The translations under genes and the position numbers were made by a program. The notes under the pieces were generated by a model. It had not been told where the DNA came from and ran no database searches. It saw only the letters and a list, made by a program, of their open reading frames with translations. A stretch of DNA of 5,338 bases from Halomonas sp. (GTDB lineage Bacteria; Pseudomonadota; Gammaproteobacteria; Pseudomonadales; Oleiphilaceae), in contig SLIH01000067.1 in NCBI GenBank assembly GCA_007135745.1, positions 1-5,338 of the forward strand, written 5' to 3'. Positions 1-5,338 of the stretch are shown here, in pieces; position 1 is the first letter of the stretch; each line of letters starts with the position of its first letter.

Positions 1-58
1 ATTCAAAATTGTCACACCTGGGCATTACTACCCCAACCATACATCAACTGACCGGGAT

Positions 59-694
59 CTAACCAGTTGGGGACCCCCTGAAACCGGTACAGACCTGATA
101 TTGCTCCCGGGAGCGTGCACGCGAAGCATCCGGCTTGCGACTGACCACCCGCTGAAAGTCCGTTTTCATGGTTTTGAGGAGATCGTCGAAACCTTCACCC
201 TGAAACACCTTGGTCACAAAGGTTCCACCCGGGCGAAGCATCTGCTGAGCGGCATCCAGCGCCAGCTCAATAAGGTGCATGGCTCTGGGAATGTCCACGG
301 CCGCCATACCACTCATATTGGGGGCCATATCCGAGATAACAACATCCACCGGGCGGCCATCGACCGCAGCCAGCAACTCATCCAGGACTGATTGCTCGGT
401 AAAATCGCCCTGCACGAAGTTCACCCCGGCAATGGGGTCCATAGGCAGGATATCACTGGCGATGACCGTGCCTTTGTCGCCGACACGTTCAATGGCCACC
501 TGGCACCAGCCGCCGGGTGCCGCACCCAGATCGACAACCGTCTGACCCGGGCGGAATATCCTGTCCTTTCTGTCTATTTCCAGCAACTTGTAGCTGGCAC
601 GGGAGCGGTAACCCGCGTCCTTGGACTGTTGCACATAGGGATCGCTGAAATGCTCCTGGAGCCAGCGCCCGCTGCTTTTGGATCGTGCCACCAC
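59..694 (-). CDS. rlmE: 23S rRNA (uridine-2552-2'-O) methyltransferase RlmE (FtsJ/RrmJ)
   Basis: Cytoplasmic SAM-dependent enzyme that methylates the 2'-hydroxyl of U2552 in the A-loop of 23S rRNA, late in 50S assembly. The product is 211 aa (E. coli 209) and collinear with the E. coli protein as I recall it. Visible motifs: [14 protein letters not shown] at 10-23, the SAM-binding loop GAAPGGW at 57-63, acidic SAM-pocket residues D81 and D97, and SDMAPNMSG at 121-129. The family's K-D-K-E catalytic tetrad is present as K36, D122, K162 and E197, each two below the E. coli numbers. The start is GTG; codon 2 is also GTG and could be the true start, giving 210 aa. The stop is TAG. It is divergent from yhbY across a 135-bp spacer. 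ftsH commonly follows in relatives but lies outside the window. The identification is very secure; only the exact start is open. Confidence 0.97.
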   Translation of the reverse strand: MVARSKSSGRWLQEHFSDPYVQQSKDAGYRSRASYKLLEIDRKDRIFRPGQTVVDLGAAPGGWCQVAIERVGDKGTVIASDILPMDPIAGVNFVQGDFTEQSVLDELLAAVDGRPVDVVISDMAPNMSGMAAVDIPRAMHLIELALDAAQQMLRPGGTFVTKVFQGEGFDDLLKTMKTDFQRVVSRKPDASRARSREQYQVCTGFRGSPTG

Positions 695-696
695 TT

Positions 697-702
697 ACCC
701 CC
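697..702 (-). promoter_or_regulatory. ribosome binding site of rlmE, next to tandem GTG codons
   Basis: The minus strand reads GGGGGT, a GGAGGT-like Shine-Dalgarno with G in place of A that could still pair through a G-U wobble. It lies 2 nt before the first GTG (692-694) and 5 nt before the second GTG (689-691). The longer spacing is closer to the usual optimum, so the second GTG may be the main start. No in-frame ATG lies near. The ATG at 702-704 is in another frame and overlaps the Shine-Dalgarno itself. Confidence 0.6.
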
Positions 703-743
703 ATATACGACGATCACCGGAACATCGATTCAATCCGGCCCCA

Positions 744-771
744 TCGACTGGTATCCTTGTTCGATTATATG
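744..771 (+). promoter_or_regulatory. candidate sigma70-type promoter for yhbY
   Basis: On the plus strand TCGACT (744-749, 4 of 6 matches to TTGACA) is followed after 16 bp by TATATG (766-771, 4 of 6 matches to TATAAT). Transcription would start near 778 and leave a leader of about 50 nt before yhbY. The -10 overlaps the minus-strand TATAAT by four bases. The match is weak by itself and other placements are possible. Confidence 0.3.
764..769 (-). promoter_or_regulatory. candidate -10 element for rlmE
   Basis: The minus strand carries a perfect TATAAT hexamer, about 70 nt upstream of the rlmE start, which would give a leader of roughly 60 nt. The -35 position at 17-bp spacing reads CTGTTT on the minus strand, a poor match, and there is no TGn extension. 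The promoter call therefore rests mainly on the -10 and on the position in a divergent spacer. Confidence 0.4.
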
Positions 772-817
772 GATTGCGCGGCCATTAAACAGCGACCCTT
801 TTCAATCCAACCGATCA

Positions 818-822
818 AGAGA
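818..822 (+). promoter_or_regulatory. ribosome binding site of yhbY
   Basis: AGAGA lies 7 nt before the ATG at 830. This fixes the yhbY start even though the reading frame stays open far upstream, where it only mirrors rlmE codons on the other strand. Confidence 0.6.
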
Positions 823-829
823 ATGCATC

Positions 830-1138
830 ATGCCTCTGTCAGCAGAGCAACGCCGCGAATATCGCGCCATTGCCCATCACCTCAAACCCGTGATCATCAT
901 CGGTGATAACGGCGTGTCCGACGCCCTTGTGCAGGAACTGGAGCGGGCACTCAACGATCACGAACTGGTCAAGATCAAGGTCAGTTCCACCGAACGCGAA
1001 GAACGCCAGGAAGCCATCGAAGCCGCCTGCAGAGCAACGGGCGCGGAGCTGGTGCAGACAATCGGCAAAATGGCTATTCTGCTGCGCCGCGCCGCCGATC
1101 CCAACCCAAAGCTTTCAAACCTGCGCAACCAGGGCTGA
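830..1138 (+). CDS. yhbY: YhbY family pre-50S ribosome-associated RNA-binding protein (CRM domain)
   Basis: Small RNA-binding protein of the CRS1-YhbY (CRM) domain family; E. coli YhbY binds pre-50S particles and acts in 50S maturation. The product is 102 aa (E. coli 97) and is essentially one CRM domain. Visible features are LSAEQRREYRAIAHHLKP at 3-20, the GxxG RNA-binding loop as GDNG at 25-28, a helix ending in NDHELVKIKV at 42-51 and the C-terminal strand VQTIGKMAILLRR. I chose the ATG at 830 because it begins at the family's normal N-terminus and has AGAGA 7 nt upstream; the frame is open to 392, but that stretch is antisense to rlmE. The stop is TGA. It is divergent from rlmE and convergent with greA, the same arrangement as in E. 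coli. Its partner across the spacer, RlmE, also works on the 50S subunit. The family assignment is firm; the precise biochemical role is less settled. Confidence 0.95.
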   Translation: MPLSAEQRREYRAIAHHLKPVIIIGDNGVSDALVQELERALNDHELVKIKVSSTEREERQEAIEAACRATGAELVQTIGKMAILLRRAADPNPKLSNLRNQG

Positions 1139-1159
1139 TACGACCGCACACCAATGAGT

Positions 1160-1221
1160 AAAAAAGCGAGCGTACAGGGACGTATTTACAGCGTGTTCTG
1201 GAAAGACCTGTCCGCTTGCTT
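1160..1221 (-). terminator. probable Rho-independent terminator of the carA-carB-greA transcript
   Basis: Read on the minus strand, arms at 1213-1221 and 1164-1172 pair over 9 positions with one A-C mismatch. One further mismatch is followed by a 5-bp extension (1207-1211 with 1174-1178), enclosing a loop of about 28 nt. The stem leads directly into six T (1160-1165 as A on the plus strand). It begins 17 nt after the greA stop. The plus strand has no T-run after the hairpin, so it should end greA transcripts and not yhbY. The long loop and two mismatches make it less than ideal, though the loop could fold further. Confidence 0.6.
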
Positions 1222-1238
1222 CAACACAAACTCAGGAA

Positions 1239-1721
1239 CTACAGGTGCATAACCTCGTCGATTTCGTATTCCACGGTACCGGAGGGCACCTGAACCATGA
1301 CCTCTTCCCCCTCTTCCTTGCCAATCAGCGCACGCGCGATCGGTGAGGAGACCGAGATACGTCCCTGCTTGATGTCCGCTTCGTCGTCACCCACGATCTG
1401 ATAGGTGACATCCTCTTCGGTTTCGGTATTGATCAACCGAACCGTGGTTCCAAAGATAACCTTGCCGGTTTTCTCCATGGTGGTTACGTCGATAACCTGA
1501 GCCGCGGCAAGTTTGCTTTCAATTTCCTGTATACGGCCTTCGATGAAGCTCTGCTGTTCACGTGCGGCGTGATACTCGGCGTTCTCCTTGAGATCACCGT
1601 GTTCGCGTGCTTCCGCAATGGCCTCGATCACCTGGGGACGATCCTCGGACTTGAGCTTTTTCAGTTCGTCGCGCAGAGCCTGTTCGCCCTGGCGCGTCAT
1701 GGGTACGCGTTGGTTACTCAT
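1239..1721 (-). CDS. greA: transcription elongation factor GreA
   Basis: GreA enters the secondary channel of RNA polymerase and stimulates cleavage of the 3' end of RNA in backtracked complexes, letting elongation resume. The product is 160 aa (E. coli 158). The N-terminal coiled coil covers roughly 10-75 and carries the signature [20 protein letters not shown]; its tip acidic residues D43 and E46 correspond to E. coli D41 and E44. The C-terminal globular domain follows, with [17 protein letters not shown] and [17 protein letters not shown] chose the ATG at 1719-1721 because the family's N-terminus ([20 protein letters not shown]) begins there and AGGA lies 10 nt upstream; the frame is open further up to 1790 but only within carB. 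It overlaps the carB end by 8 bp (ATGAGTAA), which suggests translational coupling. The stop is TAG, followed by a probable terminator. Confidence 0.97.
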   Translation of the reverse strand: MSNQRVPMTRQGEQALRDELKKLKSEDRPQVIEAIAEAREHGDLKENAEYHAAREQQSFIEGRIQEIESKLAAAQVIDVTTMEKTGKVIFGTTVRLINTETEEDVTYQIVGDDEADIKQGRISVSSPIARALIGKEEGEEVMVQVPSGTVEYEIDEVMHL

Positions 1722-4700
1722 AGCGTTTGTATCCTGCATGCAGATCCTGGAGGCGTCGCACCTCGCGTTCGGAACCGAACTTAATGGCACGACAGAAGGC
1801 TTCGCCCCCGGTCAATGTGGTGGCATAGGTGACCTTGCGCTGCAGCGCAGACTGGCGAATCTGCGCTGAATCGGCAATGGCCTTGCGTCCTTCGGTGGTG
1901 TTGACGATCAGGTCCACCTGGCCGTTCTTGATGGCATCCACAATGTGTGGACGTCCTTCACGCACCTTGTTGATTTTTTCCACTGGCACCCCCGCATCGG
2001 ACAGCACCTGGGCGGTACCGCCCGTGGCGATCAGACGGAAACCCGCTTCCACAAGGTCGCGAGCGACCCTGGCAACGGCGGGTTTATCGGCATCGCGCAC
2101 ACTGATGAATGCCGTGCCGCCCTCGGGCAGGGTTTCGCCTGCACCCAGAGCGGCCTTGGAGAAGGCCTCGTCAAAGCTGTCCCCGATCCCCATGACTTCG
2201 CCCGTGGATTTCATTTCCGGGCCGAGAATGGGATCAACCGCCGGGAATTTGGGGAAGGGAAATACGGATTCCTTGACGGAATAGTACGCCGGCACCACTT
2301 CCTCGGTCAGGCCTTGCTCTTTCAGGCTCTTTCCGGCCATGCACCGTGCCGCGATCCGAGCCAGGGAGACACCCACCGCCTTGGAGACAAAGGGTACGGT
2401 GCGCGAGGCGCGCGGATTGACTTCGATTACGTAGACTTCACCATCCTGCCAGGCCAGCTGCACATTCATCAGGCCCACCACGTCGAGCTCCAGGGCCATG
2501 CGGCGGACTACGTCACGCATCTCATCCTGGACATTGGATGGCAGGGTATAGGGTGGCAGAGAACAGGCAGAGTCCCCGGAGTGCACCCCGGCCTGCTCGA
2601 TATGCTGCATGATGCCGCCAATCACCACATCGGTGCCGTCGGAGACGGCGTCGATGTCGATCTCGACCGCCGCGTTAAGGAAATGATCCAGCAACACGGG
2701 GCTGTCGTTGGAGACCAGCACAGCGTTGCGCATGTATTCCTTGAGCTCGTCCTCGGAATAGACGATCTCCATGGCCCGCCCACCCAGGACATAAGAAGGC
2801 CGGACCACGAGAGGATAGCCGATGTCGCGTGCGACCAGAATGCCCTCTTCCAGGCTGCGCACGGTGGCGTTGGCCGGCTGCTTGAGCCCGAGGCGATTGA
2901 TCATCTGCTGGAAGCGCTCGCGGTCTTCCGCCCGATCAATGGCGTCCGGGGTGGTTCCGATGATGGGGACCCCGGCCGCTTCCAGGCCGCGCGCCAGTTT
3001 CAGCGGTGTCTGACCGCCAAACTGGATAATGACGCCATCCGGATTCTCGGTGTGGATAATCTCCAGCACGTCCTCCAGGGTTACTGGCTCGAAATAGAGA
3101 CGATCAGAGGTGTCGTAGTCGGTGGAGACGGTCTCCGGGTTGCAGTTGATCATGATGGTCTCGTAGCCGTCATCGCGCATGGCAAGCACGGCATGGACAC
3201 AGCAGTAATCAAACTCGATGCCCTGACCAATCCGGTTAGGGCCACCACCGATCACCACAATCTTCTTGCGGTCACTGGCCTCAGCCTCGCACTCTTCCTC
3301 ATAGGTGGAGTACATATAGGCCGTGGAGGAGGCGAACTCGGCGGCACAGGTATCCACCCGCTTGTAGACCGGCCGCACGCCCAGATCGTGACGCAGCTTG
3401 CGGAAACTGGATTCGGAAACCCCCAGCAGCTCGGACAACCGCGTATCGGAGAAGCCTTTGCGCTTGAGCCGGTAGACCTGATCAAAGTCCAGATCAGCCG
3501 TACCGGTGGAGGCCAGGCGCTTTTCTTCCTCAACCAGATCCTGGATCTGTATAAGGTACCAGCGATCAATATTGGTGTGCTCGAACACCTCTTCAATATC
3601 CAGCCCCTGGCGGAAGGCATCGGCGATGTACCAGATACGATCCGCGCCGGGGACCTTGAGCTCACGCACCAGGGTGTCGTGCGCGTCCAGAGCCTCGGTA
3701 TCCAGTATCGGATCCAATCCGCTGTGGCCGGTTTCCAGGCCACGCAGAGCCTTCTGCAGGGATTCCTGGAAGGTGCGGCCAATCGCCATGACCTCGCCCA
3801 CGGACTTCATCTGGGTGGTCAGGCGCGCATCGGCCTGAGGGAACTTTTCGAAGGTGAAGCGCGGAATCTTGGTGACCACATAGTCGATACTCGGCTCGAA
3901 GGAGGCCGGAGTCACCCCGCCGGTGATCTCGTTGCTGAGCTCATCCAGGGTATACCCAACGGCCAGCTTGGCCGCCACCTTGGCAATGGGGAAACCCGTA
4001 GCTTTGGAGGCCAGAGCCGAAGAACGGGACACCCGGGGGTTCATCTCGATAACCACCATACGGCCCGTGGTCGGCTCAATCCCGAACTGCACGTTGGAGC
4101 CGCCGGTTTCCACTCCGATCTCACGCAGAACCGCCAGGGAGGCGTCCCGCATGATCTGGTATTCCTTGTCGGTGAGCGTCTGGGACGGTGCCACCGTAAT
4201 GGAATCGCCGGTATGAACGCCCATGGGGTCGAAGTTCTCGATGGCACAGATGATGATGCAGTTGTCGTTTTTGTCCCGCACCACCTCCATTTCATATTCC
4301 TTCCAACCAATGAGCGATTCGTCGATCAACAGCTCATTGGTGGGCGAGAGGGCGAGGCCGCGCTGACAGATTTCATCGAACTCTTCGCGGTTATAGGCAA
4401 TGCCGCCACCGGAACCGCCCATGGTGAAAGACGGACGGATAATGCAGGGAAAACCGATATGATCCAGTACCTGGTAGGCCTCTTCCATGCTGTGGGCCAT
4501 GGAGGCGCGCGGCGTTTCCAGATCGATGGCCTTCATCGCCTGATCGAAACGATCACGGTCCTCGGCCTTGTCGATGGTGTCGGCGTTGGCGCCAATCATT
4601 TCCACACCGTGCTTTGCCAGCACCCCATGACGCTCCAGATCCAGGGCGCAGTTGAGCGCCGTCTGCCCACCCATGGTCGGCAGCAGGGCGTCCGGCTTTT

Positions 4701-4941
4701 CCTGCTCGATGATCTTCTCTACCGTGCGCCATGTGATCGGCTCGATGTAGGTGGCATCAGCCATGACCGGATCAGTCATAATGGTCGCTGGATTGGAGTT
4801 GACCAGAATGACCCTGAAACCCTCCTCGCGCAGCGCCTTGCAGGCCTGGGCGCCGGAGTAGTCAAACTCACAGGCCTGGCCGATAACGATGGGGCCGGCA
4901 CCCAGAATCAGGATACTTTTAATGTCGGTACGCTTTGGCAT
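1714..4941 (-). CDS. carB: carbamoyl-phosphate synthetase large subunit CarB
   Basis: Synthetase subunit that uses bicarbonate, two ATP and ammonia channelled from CarA to make carbamoyl phosphate for pyrimidine and arginine synthesis. The product is 1075 aa (E. coli 1073) and complete. Domains: carboxyphosphate ATP-grasp half about 1-402, with R129, R169, GGSGGG at 175-180 and metal ligands Q285, E299 and N301; oligomerisation domain about 403-553; carbamoyl-phosphate ATP-grasp half about 554-935, with [10 protein letters not shown] at 719-728 and Q828, E840 and N842; allosteric domain about 936-1075. UMP/IMP-site residues K953, T973, T976, K992, N1014 and T1016 are kept. Ornithine-site E782, D790 and E891 are kept, but the equivalent of E. 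coli D1041 is A1040. The start is ATG with AGGA 10 nt upstream; the stop is TAA. It follows carA by 70 bp and overlaps greA by 8 bp, so one operon is likely. The identification is very secure. Confidence 0.99.
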   Translation of the reverse strand: MPKRTDIKSILILGAGPIVIGQACEFDYSGAQACKALREEGFRVILVNSNPATIMTDPVMADATYIEPITWRTVEKIIEQEKPDALLPTMGGQTALNCALDLERHGVLAKHGVEMIGANADTIDKAEDRDRFDQAMKAIDLETPRASMAHSMEEAYQVLDHIGFPCIIRPSFTMGGSGGGIAYNREEFDEICQRGLALSPTNELLIDESLIGWKEYEMEVVRDKNDNCIIICAIENFDPMGVHTGDSITVAPSQTLTDKEYQIMRDASLAVLREIGVETGGSNVQFGIEPTTGRMVVIEMNPRVSRSSALASKATGFPIAKVAAKLAVGYTLDELSNEITGGVTPASFEPSIDYVVTKIPRFTFEKFPQADARLTTQMKSVGEVMAIGRTFQESLQKALRGLETGHSGLDPILDTEALDAHDTLVRELKVPGADRIWYIADAFRQGLDIEEVFEHTNIDRWYLIQIQDLVEEEKRLASTGTADLDFDQVYRLKRKGFSDTRLSELLGVSESSFRKLRHDLGVRPVYKRVDTCAAEFASSTAYMYSTYEEECEAEASDRKKIVVIGGGPNRIGQGIEFDYCCVHAVLAMRDDGYETIMINCNPETVSTDYDTSDRLYFEPVTLEDVLEIIHTENPDGVIIQFGGQTPLKLARGLEAAGVPIIGTTPDAIDRAEDRERFQQMINRLGLKQPANATVRSLEEGILVARDIGYPLVVRPSYVLGGRAMEIVYSEDELKEYMRNAVLVSNDSPVLLDHFLNAAVEIDIDAVSDGTDVVIGGIMQHIEQAGVHSGDSACSLPPYTLPSNVQDEMRDVVRRMALELDVVGLMNVQLAWQDGEVYVIEVNPRASRTVPFVSKAVGVSLARIAARCMAGKSLKEQGLTEEVVPAYYSVKESVFPFPKFPAVDPILGPEMKSTGEVMGIGDSFDEAFSKAALGAGETLPEGGTAFISVRDADKPAVARVARDLVEAGFRLIATGGTAQVLSDAGVPVEKINKVREGRPHIVDAIKNGQVDLIVNTTEGRKAIADSAQIRQSALQRKVTYATTLTGGEAFCRAIKFGSEREVRRLQDLHAGYKRYE
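1732..1735 (-). promoter_or_regulatory. ribosome binding site of greA inside carB
   Basis: AGGA on the minus strand, 10 nt before the greA ATG, lies within the last codons of carB. It overlaps a 10-bp palindrome, and a second AGGA lies 13 nt further upstream. The site supports the short GreA start. Confidence 0.65.
1734..1743. repeat. 10-bp perfect palindrome at the greA ribosome binding site
   Basis: CTGCATGCAG is perfectly self-complementary and shares two bases with the greA Shine-Dalgarno AGGA. It is flanked by a direct repeat: ATCCTG at 1731-1736 and again at 1744-1749. It also encodes carB codons near the C-terminus (Leu-His-Ala), so it may be coincidental. Confidence 0.4.
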
Positions 4942-4986
4942 GTATTCGCTGTCCTGTATTCAACTCACACTTGGGCTGTATTCAAC
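4941..4986 (-). repeat. short direct repeats in the carA-carB spacer
   Basis: On the minus strand GAATACA occurs three times: at 4977-4983, at 4955-4961 and at 4941-4947, where its last base is the A of the carB ATG. The first two copies extend to an 11-bp identity, GTTGAATACAG (4976-4986 and 4954-4964), exactly 22 bp apart. I know of no function; a small local duplication of the translation start region is possible. Confidence 0.55.
4952..4955 (-). promoter_or_regulatory. ribosome binding site of carB
   Basis: AGGA on the minus strand, 10 nt before the carB ATG, the same core and spacing as for greA. The copy of GAATACA at 4955-4961 runs directly into it. Confidence 0.65.
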
Positions 4987-4991
4987 AACCA

Positions 4992-5007
4992 CTCCGGACA
5001 CCCGGAG
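4992..5007 (-). other. intercistronic hairpin between carA and carB
   Basis: Minus strand CTCCGG-GTGT-CCGGAG forms a perfect 6-bp GC-rich stem with a 4-nt loop, starting 4 nt after the carA stop codon. The sequence that follows (TGGTTGTTGAAT) is only mildly T-rich, so this is at best a weak terminator. A role in partial termination, mRNA 3'-end protection or shielding of carA is possible but not shown. Confidence 0.45.
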
Positions 5008-5011
5008 CAGC

Positions 5012-5338
5012 TCAGGCCTGATACTCATCCATAAGCCGTGTAAATTCATCGAACAGGGGAACCACATCCCGAGGGCCGGGACTGGCCTCCGGATGCCCCT
5101 GAAAACTGAACGCCGGCGCATCCTTGAGCCGAATTCCCTGCAGCGAGCCATCAAACAGGGATTTATGGGTGACTTCCACGTTGTCGGGAAGACTGCTCTC
5201 GTCGATGGCAAAGCCATGGTTCTGGCTGGTGATGACAACCGTCCCATCACGGAGATTCTGTACCGGATGGTTGGCACCGTGATGGCCAAACTTCATCTTC
5301 ATCGATCTGCCACCAACAGCCAGACCCAGCAATTGATG
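5012..5338 (-). CDS. carA: carbamoyl-phosphate synthetase small subunit CarA, C-terminal part (runs off the right edge)
   Basis: Glutamine amidotransferase subunit that releases ammonia from glutamine and passes it to CarB. Only the last 108 residues are in the window; they begin with HQLLGLA, which matches the class I amidotransferase segment just after the nucleophile motif (CLGHQ in E. coli). The catalytic cysteine (E. coli Cys269) therefore lies three residues beyond the edge. The other two triad residues are visible in [13 protein letters not shown] at 77-89 of the fragment: H82 and E84, equivalent to E. coli His353 and Glu355. [12 protein letters not shown] and [10 protein letters not shown] are also typical CarA. 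The stop is TGA at 5012-5014. Codons 5333-5338 (His-Gln) continue the frame to the edge, so the gene is cut by the window and not truncated biologically. carB follows after 70 bp on the same strand. Confidence 0.97.
   Translation of the reverse strand, partial: HQLLGLAVGGRSMKMKFGHHGANHPVQNLRDGTVVITSQNHGFAIDESSLPDNVEVTHKSLFDGSLQGIRLKDAPAFSFQGHPEASPGPRDVVPLFDEFTRLMDEYQA

Noticed and set aside
2..25. Possible gene start at the left edge (minus-strand ATG at 23-25 with GGGG 5 nt upstream)
   Set aside because: Only eight codons are visible (MPRCDNFE) and they do not resemble the FtsH N-terminus expected downstream of rlmE. Too little sequence to call.
392..829. Upstream in-frame extension of yhbY to a 248-codon protein
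   Set aside because: The extension is exactly antisense, codon against codon, to rlmE and runs through the divergent spacer. The YhbY family begins at the ATG at 830, which has its own ribosome binding site.
1722..1790. N-terminal extension of GreA by 23 residues
   Set aside because: It lies wholly inside the carB coding region in another frame. GreA homologs start near MSNQRVPMT, and AGGA is correctly placed for the ATG at 1719-1721.
1799..1826. Possible internal greA promoter with TTGACC as -35 near the end of carB
   Set aside because: TTGACC occurs on the minus strand, but at 16-18 bp spacing there is no acceptable -10, and the sequence encodes conserved CarB residues (Thr-Leu-Thr-Gly-Gly).
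1945..5034. Plus-strand open frame of 1029 codons covering most of carB and the carA-carB spacer
   Set aside because: Its codons lie exactly opposite carB codons, so it stays open simply because carB avoids TTA, CTA and TCA, which are rare at this base composition. The translation is rich in His, Gly and Asp with no recognisable domain, while the opposite strand encodes an unmistakable full-length CarB.
1..5338. Search for tRNA or rRNA genes, CRISPR repeats, insertion sequences, phage or defence genes
   Set aside because: The five genes leave only short gaps of 135, 100 and 70 bp plus 58 bp at the edge. None holds a cloverleaf-like RNA, a repeat array or terminal inverted repeats, and base composition looks even throughout. 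I see no undescribed system here.

Overview
This window is a housekeeping segment of a bacterial chromosome, almost certainly from a non-enteric gammaproteobacterium with moderately high GC. The assignment rests on the order carA-carB-greA, a facing yhbY and a divergent rlmE (ftsJ/rrmJ). It also rests on proteins that can be aligned from memory to the E. coli versions nearly end to end, with catalytic residues at the same or almost the same positions. I cannot name the genus from the sequence alone.

Layout, right to left because most genes lie on the minus strand. The 3' part of carA (glutaminase subunit of carbamoyl-phosphate synthetase) enters from the right edge and stops at 5012. A 70-bp spacer follows, holding a small hairpin and a repeated 7-11 bp motif. 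Next come full-length carB (1714-4941), and greA (1239-1721), whose ATG lies inside the last codons of carB (8-bp overlap). A long imperfect hairpin followed by six T on the minus strand (1160-1221) probably ends the carA-carB-greA transcript. yhbY (830-1138) runs toward it on the plus strand. rlmE (59-694) runs away from yhbY on the minus strand. Their 135-bp shared spacer contains a perfect minus-strand TATAAT that overlaps a plus-strand TATATG, a possible bidirectional promoter. The left 58 bases hold no recognisable gene; in relatives ftsH usually follows rlmE.

Functionally there are two modules. CarA and CarB make carbamoyl phosphate for pyrimidines and arginine, and GreA, which rescues backtracked RNA polymerase, is translated from the same message. 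YhbY (pre-50S RNA-binding protein) and RlmE (2'-O-methyltransferase of 23S rRNA U2552) both serve late 50S ribosome assembly and share a promoter region.

I found no sign of a mobile element, defence system, CRISPR array or other undescribed system. The points worth a second look are small: the overlapping divergent -10 elements, the carB/greA overlap with a palindrome at the greA ribosome binding site, the repeats and hairpin between carA and carB, tandem GTG starts in rlmE, and an altered ornithine-site residue in CarB. The very long plus-strand open frame opposite carB is explained by codon use and is not reported as a gene.
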